Below are positions 24,945-34,435 of a stretch of DNA of 64,000 nucleotides, in pieces. Every line of letters starts with the position of its first letter. The first letter of the stretch is position 1. Under the pieces are notes generated by a model. It worked only from the letters and a program-made list of their open reading frames with translations. It was not told the DNA's origin and ran no database searches. The DNA is from Paenibacillus antri. GTDB taxonomy: Bacteria; Bacillota; Bacilli; Paenibacillales; YIM-B00363. The stretch covers positions 124,001 to 188,000 of the forward strand of contig NZ_VCIW01000012.1 in the NCBI RefSeq assembly GCF_005765165.1. Reading direction: 5' to 3'. Position numbers and translations under genes: made by a program.

Positions 24945-26005
24945 TGCGGAAGGATCTTTCTCCGGAATTGTTGAAGGCGCTGCATGAAGGGCTCGCCATT
25001 CCGGCGCATCCGTTGGCGCTCGACGAGAATCGCAAGCTGGACGAGAAGAGTCAACGCGCGTTGACGCGTTATTATATGGCTTCGGGCGCGGGCGGCATCG
25101 CCATCGGCGTGCACTCGACGCAGTTCGAGATCCGGGATCCCGGGATCAAGCTGTTCGAGCCGGTGCTGCGGATGGCGGCGGAAGAAGTCGAGAAGGCGAA
25201 GCTCGACCGGCCGTTCCTGAAGGTCGCGGGCATCTGCGGTCCGACCGAGCAGGCGCTCGCGGAGACGGACGTCGCGGTTCGCCTCGGCTACGATGTCGGC
25301 CTGCTCAGCATGGGCGGGCTCCAAGGGTGGACGGAGGAGCAAATTCTCGAGCGGACGCGCGCCGTCGCGGCTCGCATTCCGGTGTTCGGCTTCTACCTGC
25401 AGCCGTCCGTCGGCGGACGCATCTTCAGCTTCGAGTTCTGGAAGGCGTTCGCGGACATCGACGGCGTCGTCGCGATCAAGATGGCGCCGTTCAATCGCTA
25501 CCAGACGATCGACGTCGTCCGCGCGGTGTGCAGCTCGAAGCGCCGCGACGAGATCGCGCTCTATACGGGCAACGACGACAACATCGTCGTCGACCTGTTG
25601 ACGACGTACCGGTTTAATATCGACGGCCAACCGGTGGAGAAGTCCATCGTCGGCGGCTTGCTCGGACATTGGGCGGTATGGACGAAGAAGGCGGTCGAGC
25701 TGCTCGAGGAGATCAAGGGCGTGCGCGCGACCGGCTCGATCTCTACGGAGTGGCTGACGCGGAACGTCCAAGTGACCGACACGAACGCGGCGTTCTTCGA
25801 TCCGGCACACGGCTTCGCCGGCTGCATCCCGGGCATTCACGAAGTGCTTCGCCGTCAAGGCCTGTTGAAGGGCACTTGGTGCCTCAATCCGCACGAGGAG
25901 CTGTCGCCGGGGCAAGCCGAGGAAATCGATCGGATGTACCGCGATTACCCTCACCTGAATGACGACGATTTCGTGAAACGGCATATACTGGAATGGATGA
26001 AGTAA
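24944..26005 (+). CDS. Dihydrodipicolinate synthase-family aldolase
   Basis: 353 aa. A DapA/NAL-type (beta/alpha)8 aldolase: IPAHPLALDENRKLD at the start, YYMASGAGGIAIGVHSTQ (substrate loop region), GFYLQPSVGG (position of the catalytic Tyr) and VVAIKMAPFNRY, whose Lys is the expected Schiff-base residue (about 183). Longer than lysine-pathway DapA (about 290 aa), which fits catabolic keto-acid-sugar lyases. The ATG at 24944 overlaps the upstream stop and has GGGAGGG before it; a longer frame reaching back to 24662 is only a shadow of the epimerase gene. Together they probably process an unusual sugar acid. Confidence 0.85.
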   Translation: MRKDLSPELLKALHEGLAIPAHPLALDENRKLDEKSQRALTRYYMASGAGGIAIGVHSTQFEIRDPGIKLFEPVLRMAAEEVEKAKLDRPFLKVAGICGPTEQALAETDVAVRLGYDVGLLSMGGLQGWTEEQILERTRAVAARIPVFGFYLQPSVGGRIFSFEFWKAFADIDGVVAIKMAPFNRYQTIDVVRAVCSSKRRDEIALYTGNDDNIVVDLLTTYRFNIDGQPVEKSIVGGLLGHWAVWTKKAVELLEEIKGVRATGSISTEWLTRNVQVTDTNAAFFDPAHGFAGCIPGIHEVLRRQGLLKGTWCLNPHEELSPGQAEEIDRMYRDYPHLNDDDFVKRHILEWMK

Positions 26006-26096
26006 CGAAGAAGGCGTTACGGAGAGGGTAACGGCGCGTTAGGCGCGTTCCCCCGGGCGGGAGCGCCGGACGGGGAGACAGGAGGAAGAGGACGGC

Positions 26097-26780
26097 ATGC
26101 GGTTTAAAGATGTGTTTTCCATCATCGGTCCGTCGATGGTCGGACCGTCCAGCTCTCACACGGCCGGAGCGGCGCGCCTCGGGCGCGTCGCCCGGCAGCT
26201 GCTCGGGGAGGCGCCGACGCGCGCGGACATCGTGTTTTACGGCTCGTTCGCGGATACGTACCGGGGACACGGCACCGATCTCGCGATCGTAGGCGGCTTG
26301 CTCGACTGGGCGACCGACGATCTACGGATCGCGCAGTCGCTGCAGCATGCGGAAGCGGAGGGGATGTCGGTCTCGATCAAAGCCGGCAAGGCGGTCACGG
26401 CGCACCCGAACACCGCGAAGATTACGCTCGGCGGCACGACGCGGACCGTGGAGCTGCTCGGCGCGTCGATCGGCGGCGGCAACATCGAGGTGCACGCCGT
26501 GGACGGCTTCGACGTGAAGTTCATCGCCATGTACCCGACGCTGTGCGTCTACCATAAGGACCGTCCGGGCATGCTGGCGGAGATGACGGCGGTGCTCAGC
26601 CGCGCCGGGGTCAACATCGGCCACATGGACGTCGACCGGAAGGGCCGCAACGGCGAAGCGATGACGGTGTTCGAGGTCGACACGCCGATCTCCGGCGAGC
26701 TGCTCGCGGAGCTGGGCCGGCTGCAGGACGTGTCCGACGTGCGGCTCGTCGACTTGGAAGCGGGCGTGGGCGCGTCATGA
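26097..26780 (+). CDS. sdaAB: L-serine dehydratase, beta subunit
   Basis: 227 aa. Part of the iron-sulfur enzyme that deaminates L-serine to pyruvate and ammonia. Conserved N-terminus (FSIIGPSMVGPSSSHTAGAARLG, residues about 5-27) and C-terminal ACT domain (YHKDRPGMLAEMTAVLSRAGVNIGHM, about 150-175). GGAGGAAGAGGAC precedes the ATG. Its last codons overlap the alpha-subunit start by four bases (ATGA). Confidence 0.96.
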   Translation: MRFKDVFSIIGPSMVGPSSSHTAGAARLGRVARQLLGEAPTRADIVFYGSFADTYRGHGTDLAIVGGLLDWATDDLRIAQSLQHAEAEGMSVSIKAGKAVTAHPNTAKITLGGTTRTVELLGASIGGGNIEVHAVDGFDVKFIAMYPTLCVYHKDRPGMLAEMTAVLSRAGVNIGHMDVDRKGRNGEAMTVFEVDTPISGELLAELGRLQDVSDVRLVDLEAGVGAS

Positions 26781-27658
26781 GATTCCGCACGCTGAAGGGG
26801 CTCGCCGCGCTGTGCGGCGAGCAGGACGATACAATCGCGGACGTCATGATCGCGGATCAGGCGGCGGAGTCCGGGCGGCCCGCGATTGATGAATTCGCCA
26901 AGATGGCCGAGTATTGGGCCGTCATGAAGGAAGCGGTGCGCCGCGGGCTCACCGAGGACACGACGTCGCGCAGCGGCCTGACGGGCCGCGACGCCCAGCG
27001 CGTCATGGCGCGCGTCGAGGCGGGCGACGTCGCGCTCGGCGGCGAGGCCGGCCGGGCGATGGCGTACGCGCTGGCCGTGTCCGAGGTGAACGCGTCGATG
27101 GGCCGCATCATCGCGACGCCGACGGCCGGCTCGTGCGGCATCATCCCAGGCGTGTTCGTCTCGGCGCAGGAGCGCTACGGCTGGGACGACGCGAAGATGA
27201 CGCGCGGCTTGTTCGCCGCCGGGGCGATCGGCTACGTCATCGCGAACAACTCGTTCGTGTCGGGCGCCGAGGGCGGCTGCCAAGCGGAGGTCGGCTCCGC
27301 GATCGGCATGGCCGCGGGCGCGCTCACCGAGCTGCGCGGCGGCACGCCGGAACAGTCGGTGCACGCCGTCGGGCTCGCGCTGAAGAACACGCTCGGCCTC
27401 ATCTGCGATCCCGTCGGCGGGCTCGTCGAAATTCCGTGCATCGTCCGCAACGGCTTCGGCGCCGTGACGGCGCTCGCAGCGAGCGATATGGCACTGGCCG
27501 GCGTCCGCAGCGTCATCCCGTCCGACGAGGTGATCCAGGTCATGCTCGAGGTCGGCACGTCGATGCCGGAGAAGCATCGCGAGACGGCGAAGGGCGGCCT
27601 CGCGCAGACGCCTACAGGCAAGAAGATCATGAAGGATTTATACGGGAAGAAGAAGTGA
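26777..27658 (+). CDS. sdaAA: L-serine dehydratase, alpha subunit (iron-sulfur)
   Basis: 293 aa, the catalytic subunit. Cysteines expected to hold the [4Fe-4S] cluster lie in TAGSCGIIPG (about residue 117), LICDPVGG (about 213) and EIPCIVRNGFG (about 224). The C-terminus carries MLEVGTSMPEKHRETAKGGLAQTPTG. Coupled to sdaAB by an ATGA overlap. Its 3' end overlaps the convergent kinase gene by 32 bp, and its terminator lies within that kinase gene. Confidence 0.96.
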   Translation: MRFRTLKGLAALCGEQDDTIADVMIADQAAESGRPAIDEFAKMAEYWAVMKEAVRRGLTEDTTSRSGLTGRDAQRVMARVEAGDVALGGEAGRAMAYALAVSEVNASMGRIIATPTAGSCGIIPGVFVSAQERYGWDDAKMTRGLFAAGAIGYVIANNSFVSGAEGGCQAEVGSAIGMAAGALTELRGGTPEQSVHAVGLALKNTLGLICDPVGGLVEIPCIVRNGFGAVTALAASDMALAGVRSVIPSDEVIQVMLEVGTSMPEKHRETAKGGLAQTPTGKKIMKDLYGKKK

Positions 27659-29504
27659 TCCTCCCGCTTTCATCTCCGGGAACCCCATCGATCGGATGGG
27701 GTTCTTTCGCGTCCGCGGCGGGGATGCGGAGGATGACCGTCGTGCCTTCCCCTGGCGCGCTTTGAAACGAGAGACCGAATTTATCGCCATAATGAATCCG
27801 CAACCGTTCGTCGATGTTCTTTAAGCCGTACCCCGATCTAGCGACGTCGGGAGTCGGCCCGCCCAAGAGGCGGGCCATCGTGTCATCGGTCATGCCGATT
27901 CCGTCGTCCTGCACATAGAGGTAGATCACGTCGCCCGTTCGTTCGCCTCGGATCGCGATCGTACCCGTTTCGGCCTCCTTCTCCAGAATGCCGTGAACGA
28001 TCGCGTTCTCCACGATCGGCTGCAGCGTGATTTTAAGAATCGGATCGTCCAACAGAGGCGCCGGCACGTCGATCGCGAGACGAATCCCGTCCTCGAAGCG
28101 CAGATTTTGAATTTGAACATAAGCCTTCACATGTTCCAGTTCGTTGCGAATCGTCACCGTATCTTCCCCTCCGCTCAGACTGAGCTTGTAGAAGCGGGAG
28201 AGGGCGATCGCGGCTTCCCCGATTTCGTGCGCCGCATGCTTGACCGACATCCAGTTGATCAAGTCGAGCGTATTGTACAGGAAGTGCGGGTTGATCTGGG
28301 CTTGCAGCGCCCGGAGCTCCAGCGTCTTGATATCCTTGCCCATCCGGTATTGTTCGTCGATGCTGGCCGCGATCGTGCTCAACATATGCTGATAATTTCG
28401 AATCAATTCCCCGATCTCGTCTTGGCTGCTCGGAATAGTCGTCACCTGATAGTCTCCACGCCCGGCCTTCCGGATCTGAATGATCAGCGCTTTGATTCTG
28501 CTCACGGCGGAAGACGCCGCCAGGAACGATAAGGGCAGCGCGAGCAAGGCGATGATCAGGAACGCGACGATCATCGGTTTTCTGGACTTGTCGCTCAAAT
28601 TCAGAATGTCGCTGTAGGGCGTGATGAGCAGCAACGTCCAGTCCGAATCTTCTACCTCCTGGGCGCCGATCAGCAGCTTCTCTCCGGCATGGTCCACCGT
28701 CTTTAGAACCCCGTTGCTCAGATTATCCTTGGCGAACGCGGCGAGAAGGCCGACGAAAGCGTCCGCGTCGAGGAGGTTGCCGCGCGAGTGAGAGGCCATG
28801 CTGACGATCTCGCTCCGGCTGTTGATCAGAAGGGCCGTCGTGGCGGGCGTGAAGACCGACTGGTCTAGGATAGGCTGAATCTGCTTCTCTTGAATGGCGA
28901 GTCCGGCGATCCCAAGACTCTGGCTCAGGTCGAGAGGACTCGGAATGTTCCGAAGGACATGCAGGTAGCCGACTTCGTCCCCGTCTTGGAAATAGCGCTT
29001 GTCGAACCACCCGATCGTATTCCGTCCGGCTTGCAGCTTGCGGTACCAGGGCTCGTCTACGTAGCGATGCTGATTTTTCAACTCGTTGCTTTCCGCGAAC
29101 AAGGCAAGCCCTTGCTTCATGTAAATCCGTACGTAGCTGACGTCCGGATTGTTCTTCGCGAGCAGGAACTGGGAGCCGAGCTTGTTCGAATCGACGATCC
29201 ATTGCCCGATGTTATCGACATACTGGTTAGGATTCTTCTGAATCAATTCCAGCACGACTTCGTTCAGCACGATCATGTTCAGCGTGGTGACGGCCGACTT
29301 CGTCTTGAATTCGAGGAAGGAGTTCGTCTGCTTCAGCACCTGTTGGGCCGAATAGATGATTTCCTTCTCGTTTTCCTTATCCGTCGCGTAGGTGTTGACC
29401 CACAGGAAGACGATCAACGGAATGAGGATGAGCGCCAGATACGAGAGGAACAGCTTGTACTTGATGCTTAGATGACTCAGATTTTCGAACATGCGAACGA
29501 TCAT
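27627..29504 (-). CDS. Two-component sensor histidine kinase, YesM family
   Basis: 625 aa. TM1 about residues 17-37, an extracellular dCache-like region, TM2 about 305-327, HAMP (about 330-380), His_kinase domain with LQAQINPHFLYNTLDLINW (phospho-acceptor His near residue 404), and ATPase domain (LQPIVENAIVHG, DDGIGM, GYGLKNI). The last about 28 residues after VILRIP (KEPHPIDG...) have no counterpart in the family and are encoded by the sdaAA terminator and 3' end; the usual stop seems lost. ATG overlaps the response-regulator stop (ATGA). Partner of the regulator at 29501; likely controls the importer at 30774. Confidence 0.94.
   Translation of the reverse strand: MIVRMFENLSHLSIKYKLFLSYLALILIPLIVFLWVNTYATDKENEKEIIYSAQQVLKQTNSFLEFKTKSAVTTLNMIVLNEVVLELIQKNPNQYVDNIGQWIVDSNKLGSQFLLAKNNPDVSYVRIYMKQGLALFAESNELKNQHRYVDEPWYRKLQAGRNTIGWFDKRYFQDGDEVGYLHVLRNIPSPLDLSQSLGIAGLAIQEKQIQPILDQSVFTPATTALLINSRSEIVSMASHSRGNLLDADAFVGLLAAFAKDNLSNGVLKTVDHAGEKLLIGAQEVEDSDWTLLLITPYSDILNLSDKSRKPMIVAFLIIALLALPLSFLAASSAVSRIKALIIQIRKAGRGDYQVTTIPSSQDEIGELIRNYQHMLSTIAASIDEQYRMGKDIKTLELRALQAQINPHFLYNTLDLINWMSVKHAAHEIGEAAIALSRFYKLSLSGGEDTVTIRNELEHVKAYVQIQNLRFEDGIRLAIDVPAPLLDDPILKITLQPIVENAIVHGILEKEAETGTIAIRGERTGDVIYLYVQDDGIGMTDDTMARLLGGPTPDVARSGYGLKNIDERLRIHYGDKFGLSFQSAPGEGTTVILRIPAADAKEPHPIDGVPGDESGRITSSSRINPS
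27680..27707 (+). terminator. sdaA terminator inside the convergent kinase gene
   Basis: GAACCCCATC, loop GATCG, GATGGGGTTC, then TTT: a perfect 10-bp stem 21 bases after the sdaAA stop. Confidence 0.85.
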
Positions 29505-30598
29505 AAGTAGTACTTCTCCATGTATTGGGTAGGCGTGCAGCCGGTGTGTTTCTTGAACAGCGTCGTGAAGTAGTTCGCATCCTTGTATCCGAGCCGGTCC
29601 GCGATTTCGTAAAGCTTGAGCCGACCTTCCTTCAGCAGTTCCTTCGCTTTATCCATGCGGACTTCGGTGATATAGTCGCCTACGGTCTTGCCGGAATTTT
29701 TCTTGAAGAAGGTGCACAAGTACGTGTGACTGAAGTTGGCGTAATCGGCGATCGACTGGGTGGAAAACGTCGGATCCGCATAGTTCTCCCGGATGTAACG
29801 GGTAATCTCGTACATCTTCCTCCCTACGGAATCTTTCTCTTCCTTGGCCCGGAAGAGGCGGTCGACGTCGTCCAGCACATGACGAAACAGCTCGGCGAGC
29901 GTCCCGGCGGCTTCGACCCGCTGCCACGCCAGATGCGGTTCGTCGTTCTCCGGGTTCGGCGCGATGCCTTGGTCCTTGGCGATGTCGTCGATAATCCGAA
30001 GCAGCTGGAAGAACATGAACTTCACGCGCTGCGTATCGGCGTCCTGCATCGATCCGGCCGCATCCGCGAGCTCGCGCACCCACGCGATGGCCGTATCCCG
30101 ATCGTCCGCATGCAGGGCATGTCGGAATCGGGCATACACGTCCGCGTCGACGTTCCGTGCGCGATCGGATTGCCTTTCGATGTTCCCGTAAAATTGGATC
30201 GCGGCGGCCATGCGGGCGGCTTGCCGATCGCCGCTTTCTGCAATCGCTTTCAAGAGTACGGCCGCGATTTCCTTCACATCGATCGGCTTCTCGATATAGC
30301 TGACCGCCTTCAGGTGGATCGCTTCTTTCAAATATTCCTTATCCGCATAGCCGCTCAGGAAAATAATCTGGCAGTCCGCGGACATCCCCCGGATCTTGGA
30401 AGCCAATTCGATGCCGTTCATCTTCGGCATGCGGATGTCCGTCAGCAGCAGGTCCGGCAGGCACCGTTGCGCCAGCCCAAGCGCTTCCAGGCCGTTTTTC
30501 GCGGTTTCCACCGTATCTACGCCCATGTCGCTCCATGGCACATATTGCCGCAGGCTGTCCCGCGTATGTTTCTCGTCGTCGACGATCAGCGCCCTCAT
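29501..30598 (-). CDS. Response regulator, YesN family (REC + AraC-type HTH)
   Basis: 365 aa. Receiver domain about 1-120: IVDDEKH, phospho-acceptor Asp in LLLTDIRMPKMNG (about residue 54), SGYADKEYLKEA, Lys in YIEKPID. Central linker about 125-265, then the AraC domain (RYIRENYADPTFSTQSIADYANFSHTYLCTFF and IADRLGYKDANYFTTLFKKHTG, about 268-360). First gene of the two-gene kinase/regulator unit, divergent from the importer operon at 30774, which it probably activates. Confidence 0.95.
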   Translation of the reverse strand: MRALIVDDEKHTRDSLRQYVPWSDMGVDTVETAKNGLEALGLAQRCLPDLLLTDIRMPKMNGIELASKIRGMSADCQIIFLSGYADKEYLKEAIHLKAVSYIEKPIDVKEIAAVLLKAIAESGDRQAARMAAAIQFYGNIERQSDRARNVDADVYARFRHALHADDRDTAIAWVRELADAAGSMQDADTQRVKFMFFQLLRIIDDIAKDQGIAPNPENDEPHLAWQRVEAAGTLAELFRHVLDDVDRLFRAKEEKDSVGRKMYEITRYIRENYADPTFSTQSIADYANFSHTYLCTFFKKNSGKTVGDYITEVRMDKAKELLKEGRLKLYEIADRLGYKDANYFTTLFKKHTGCTPTQYMEKYYL

Positions 30599-30773
30599 GC
30601 CGATTCTCCCTTCCTATGAACCTCCGTTATGTGAATCAGTGTAGCAGACCCGCGCATGGAAGAAAATGAGCGCTTCGCAACATCGAAAAAAAACAAAGAA
30701 GATCGCAAAACCGTGTCGTATATTCATTCGATCCGTTGCTTTATGATTGCGATATCAGATGCGGCAGGAGAGG

Positions 30774-31694
30774 ATGGATGACTTGAAAGCGCTTTATGAA
30801 TTCCGCAAATACAAAGTATTGTACGCCATGTTTTTACCCATTGTGATTTACTTCCTTATTTTCGCTTACCTTCCGATGACGGGCATCGTCCTTGCTTTCA
30901 AGGAATACAACTACCAGGGCGGCATATGGGGAAGCCCTTGGGCCGGTTGGTCCAACTTCGAATACTTCTTCAAGTCGGGCAAGGCTTGGATCGTGACGAA
31001 GAATACAGTCGCTTACAATGTCGTGTTCTTGGCGTTGTATACGTTCTTCTCGATCGCGGTGGCCATATTCATCGCCGAGATGCGGGGCAAGTGGTTCAAG
31101 AAGACGGCGCAATCGTTCATGCTGCTGCCGTACTTCATCTCTTGGGTCATCGTCGGCGCATTCGTTTATAACCTGTTCAACTACGAGTTCGGCGTCGTCA
31201 ATTCGGTGATCGAGTGGTTCGGGGGCGATCCGGTCGATATTTACGGAACGCCGAGCTACTGGTATTTCCTGCTCCCGTTCTTTTATTTGTGGAAGTGGGT
31301 CGGGTTCGGCAGCATCCTGTATTTGGCCGCGATCATGGGCATCGACCAGGAGTGCTATGAGGCGGCCATCATGGACGGAGCGACGATCTTCCAGAAAATT
31401 TACTATATCACGCTTCCGCTCCTGATGCCGACGATGGTCATTCTGGTGCTGCTCGCTCTCGGGCGGGTCATGCGTGGGGAATTCGAAATGTTCTACCAGC
31501 TGATCGGCAACAACGCGATGCTGTTGGACTCGACCGATATCGTGGATACGCTCGTGTTCCGGTCGCTTGTCGGGATGCCGGACTTCGGTCTCGCTTCTTC
31601 CGCCGGCTTCTACCAATCCGTGCTCTGCTTCGTCATCATTCTGGCCGCGAACGGAGCGGTGAAGCTGTATAACAAAGATTATTCGCTATTCTAA
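30774..31694 (+). CDS. Sugar ABC transporter permease, LplB family
   Basis: 306 aa from the chosen ATG. Typical LplB features: LPIVIYFLIFAYLPMTGIVLAFKEYN near the start, six helices, and the EAA loop (YEAAIMDGATIFQ, about residues 200-212). Start choice is uncertain: in-frame ATGs at 30759 and 30774 and a TTG at 30783 are all possible; AGGAGAGG at 30766-30773 has best spacing to the TTG. Its frame does not extend into the upstream gap convincingly. First gene of an importer operon divergent from a YesM/YesN pair. Confidence 0.92.
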   Translation: MDDLKALYEFRKYKVLYAMFLPIVIYFLIFAYLPMTGIVLAFKEYNYQGGIWGSPWAGWSNFEYFFKSGKAWIVTKNTVAYNVVFLALYTFFSIAVAIFIAEMRGKWFKKTAQSFMLLPYFISWVIVGAFVYNLFNYEFGVVNSVIEWFGGDPVDIYGTPSYWYFLLPFFYLWKWVGFGSILYLAAIMGIDQECYEAAIMDGATIFQKIYYITLPLLMPTMVILVLLALGRVMRGEFEMFYQLIGNNAMLLDSTDIVDTLVFRSLVGMPDFGLASSAGFYQSVLCFVIILAANGAVKLYNKDYSLF

Positions 31695-31721
31695 GCCATC
31701 GGGTACGACGGAGGCATGACC

Positions 31722-32606
31722 ATGAAAATCAAATCTACGCTGGATGTAAAAATTTTCAATACGATCTCTTATTCGGTCGTCGGTTTTTTCGGAATCATCA
31801 CGCTGCTACCGTTCGTCATCCTGCTGTCCGGCTCGTTCACCTCGGAGGATTCGATTCTCCAGAACGGTTACTCGATCTTTCCTAAGGATTTCTCTTTCGA
31901 AGCCTACAAGCTGGTGTTTCGCGAGCCGGACGCGATCTTGAACGCCTATATCGTGACGCTGTCGGTTACGATCCTCGGTACGATCCTGGCTCTGTTCTTC
32001 TCCGCGATGGCAGCCTACGTGCTGTACCGCAAAGAAGTGAAGTACCGCAATAAGATGTCGTTCTTCCTGTATTTCACGACGCTGTTCAACGGCGGGCTCG
32101 CTTCCTTCTACGTCATCATTAACAATACCCTTCATTTGGATAACACGTTTCTGATTTTGGTGCTCGTGCATATGTTCAGCGTCATCCACGTTCTCATCCT
32201 GCGAAGCTTCATGCAGGGCTCCTTGCACGATTCTTTGCTGGAGTCCGCCAAGATCGACGGCGCCGGGGATTTCGAGATGTTCCTGCGCATCGTGCTGCCG
32301 CTCAGCAAGCCGGCTCTGGCGACGATCGGCTTGTTCACGGCGCTCGGGTACTGGAACGATTGGTGGACGCCGATGCTGTTCATCGAGAACGAGAAGCTGT
32401 ATCCGATGCAATACGTGCTGTTCCGCGTCATGTCCACCGCCGAGATGACTTCCGCCATTTTGAATACGTCCTATACGGTAGAACTGCCGAAGGAGTCGCT
32501 GAAGCTGGCGCTCACGGTCGTGTCCACGGGACCGATCATTCTGGCCTACCCGCTGGCCCAGAGGTATTTCGTCCAGGGACTCATGATCGGCGCGGTCAAA
32601 GGTTGA
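31722..32606 (+). CDS. Sugar ABC transporter permease, LplC/YtcP family
   Basis: 294 aa. LplC marker segments NGGLASFYVIINN (about 124-136) and EAA-type loop LESAKIDGAGDFEMF (about 172-186), C-terminus VQGLMIGAVKG. The ATG at 31722 is preferred to the ATG at 31716 because GGAGG then lies at a normal distance (7 bases). Works with the LplB-type permease upstream and the binding protein at 32730. Confidence 0.93.
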   Translation: MKIKSTLDVKIFNTISYSVVGFFGIITLLPFVILLSGSFTSEDSILQNGYSIFPKDFSFEAYKLVFREPDAILNAYIVTLSVTILGTILALFFSAMAAYVLYRKEVKYRNKMSFFLYFTTLFNGGLASFYVIINNTLHLDNTFLILVLVHMFSVIHVLILRSFMQGSLHDSLLESAKIDGAGDFEMFLRIVLPLSKPALATIGLFTALGYWNDWWTPMLFIENEKLYPMQYVLFRVMSTAEMTSAILNTSYTVELPKESLKLALTVVSTGPIILAYPLAQRYFVQGLMIGAVKG

Positions 32607-32648
32607 ACGGAATGGGTGCAGGAGCGGGCAAACCATGGTGCCTCGCTC

Positions 32649-32689
32649 TTGACATACAGCCTGCGTCATCCATACGATGATGGGCAGGC
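32649..32689 (+). promoter_or_regulatory. Internal promoter and hairpin before the binding-protein gene
   Basis: TTGACA (32649-32654), 18-bp spacer, TACGAT (32673-32678). An overlapping GCCTGC...GCAGGC dyad (32659-32689, with inner CATC/GATG) could also be an RNA hairpin separating permease and binding-protein messages. Either would allow higher expression of the binding protein than of the permeases. Confidence 0.4.
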
Positions 32690-32729
32690 CACGAAATAGG
32701 AAATAAGACAATTCGTAGGAGGGTACTCG

Positions 32730-34358
32730 ATGGCAAGAGTGAAAAGGGGAATGGGGCTCGCAATCGTTCTGGCGATGCTCCTCGCGACGGCGTTGGCCGG
32801 TTGCAGCAACACCAATGACGGAGAGGCGACAAGCGAAAGTCCGTCGTCGCCTACGTCGACGGATTCGGCGACGGGCGAGTCGTCTGCGTCCGAGACGCCG
32901 GCGGCCGAACCGGCGATCGACACGTCGAAAGAAGTGAATTTGAAAGGATATTTGCTCGGCCAGGCTCCGAAGGGATTGCCGGACGTCATGACGGAGCTGA
33001 ATACGCGGCTCAAGAAGGACATTAACGCGACGCTCGAAGTCGATTATATCAGCTTTAGCGAGCTCGACGCCAAATATCCGCTCATTCTGACGAACAACGA
33101 CGGCACGGATTGGATCTTCTCCGCCAACTGGGTGAATTATGTCCAGCATGCGACCAAAGGCGCGTTCATGGAATTGACCGAAGAGATGATCCAGAAATAT
33201 ATGCCGAGATACTATGCTTCGATCGACAAACAAGGACTCGAGGCTGCGAAAATCAACGGCAAAATCTACATGCTGCCGGCGCCGGCGCGTTCGCCTGCGA
33301 TCCCGATCGCCGTGATCCGCGGAGACTTGCGCAAGAAATACGGCATTCCGGAGATCAAACATGTGTCCGAATTGGGGCCGTACTTCGAGGCGCTCAAGAA
33401 GAACGAACCGGACATGATTCCCGCCGCGCTCAGTTCGACGAACTCCGACATGCAGGGTCTCTTCTACCAGATGGTTCAAGAACAGGGCCAGGCCCAGATC
33501 CAGTTGATCAATGGAACCGGCGCGGCATACTCCTTGGAAGACCCTACGGCGAAATTGCTCTATTTCGACGAAGAACCGCTCAAATCCAAAATGCTGAAAT
33601 CCGCGAACACCATGAAACAGTGGTATGACGCCGGGTATATCAACAAGAACTACTTCTCCAACAAGACGGGCAGCTCGACCGCCTTCGGCCAAGGGACGTC
33701 CGGCCTCGGGCTCTCCAACACGATCGCGATTCGCCAAACCTTGGATCAAGCGAAGGCCAACGGATGGGAAGTCGAGATCATCCCGTTCGTGGATGCCGAA
33801 GGCAAAGTCATCGCCAGCGAATGGACGGGCGGCGGGATTTCCTTGCCGGCCGGAGCCGCTAACCCGGAACGCACGCTCATGGCCATGGATCTGATCATCT
33901 CCGAGCAATCTTACAATTATCTTGTGTATTTCGGCATCGAAGGCAAGCACTACGTCATTAATGCCGACGGCCGATACGAGCTGCCGGCGGGCGTGACGCC
34001 CGAAACGAACGAATACGCGCCGGACGCGGCAGGATTCTGGTTCACCGACCTGCGCCAATTCCCGGCTTACGCTTCCTGGAGCGAGGATTACATCGCATTG
34101 CTCAAGGACATTCAGGAGAACATTCTGTTCCAAAGTCCTCTATCCGGCTTGAGTCTAAACTACGAAACGCTGAAGACCGAAGTGGCGTCGCTCACCAACG
34201 CCCGGACGCAATATTTCGTGCCGTTCATGATGGGCTCGGTCAAGAACGTGGATGAAGCGTTCAACACCTTCATGGAACAGGCGAGAGTCGCGGGCTTAGA
34301 GAAGATCAAGGACGAAGCGCAGAAGCAGATCGACGCGTTCTTGCAGCAGAAGCAGTAG
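32730..34358 (+). CDS. LplA-type sugar-binding lipoprotein with DUF3502-like C-terminus
   Basis: 542 aa. Lipobox LAGC (Cys about residue 25) followed by a Ser/Thr/Glu-rich linker of about 45 residues. Large binding fold (DGTDWIFSANWVNY, GKIYMLPAPARSPAIPIAVIRGDL). The C-terminal part (FFVPFMMGSVKNVDEAF-like, ending IDAFLQQKQ) matches DUF3502 of LplA-type proteins. GTAGGAGGG precedes the ATG. Substrate receptor for the permeases upstream; likely a plant oligosaccharide, not identifiable from sequence alone. Confidence 0.92.
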   Translation: MARVKRGMGLAIVLAMLLATALAGCSNTNDGEATSESPSSPTSTDSATGESSASETPAAEPAIDTSKEVNLKGYLLGQAPKGLPDVMTELNTRLKKDINATLEVDYISFSELDAKYPLILTNNDGTDWIFSANWVNYVQHATKGAFMELTEEMIQKYMPRYYASIDKQGLEAAKINGKIYMLPAPARSPAIPIAVIRGDLRKKYGIPEIKHVSELGPYFEALKKNEPDMIPAALSSTNSDMQGLFYQMVQEQGQAQIQLINGTGAAYSLEDPTAKLLYFDEEPLKSKMLKSANTMKQWYDAGYINKNYFSNKTGSSTAFGQGTSGLGLSNTIAIRQTLDQAKANGWEVEIIPFVDAEGKVIASEWTGGGISLPAGAANPERTLMAMDLIISEQSYNYLVYFGIEGKHYVINADGRYELPAGVTPETNEYAPDAAGFWFTDLRQFPAYASWSEDYIALLKDIQENILFQSPLSGLSLNYETLKTEVASLTNARTQYFVPFMMGSVKNVDEAFNTFMEQARVAGLEKIKDEAQKQIDAFLQQKQ

Positions 34359-34377
34359 AGCCATATTCACGATTTTC

Positions 34378-34406
34378 GAAGGCCGTCGCTCCCAGCGACG
34401 GCCTTC
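34378..34406 (+). terminator. Hairpin terminator of the importer operon
   Basis: GAAGGCCGTCGCT, loop CCC, AGCGACGGCCTTC: perfect 13-bp stem 19 bases after the stop. No strong T run follows, so efficiency may depend on the stem alone. Confidence 0.65.
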
Positions 34407-34435
34407 ACGCGTGTGCGCTATGAAACCATTGTGAA

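Noticed and set aside
31806-34133. 775-aa minus-strand frame
   Set aside because: Shadow of the permease and binding-protein genes; extreme Arg/His composition and no family resemblance.
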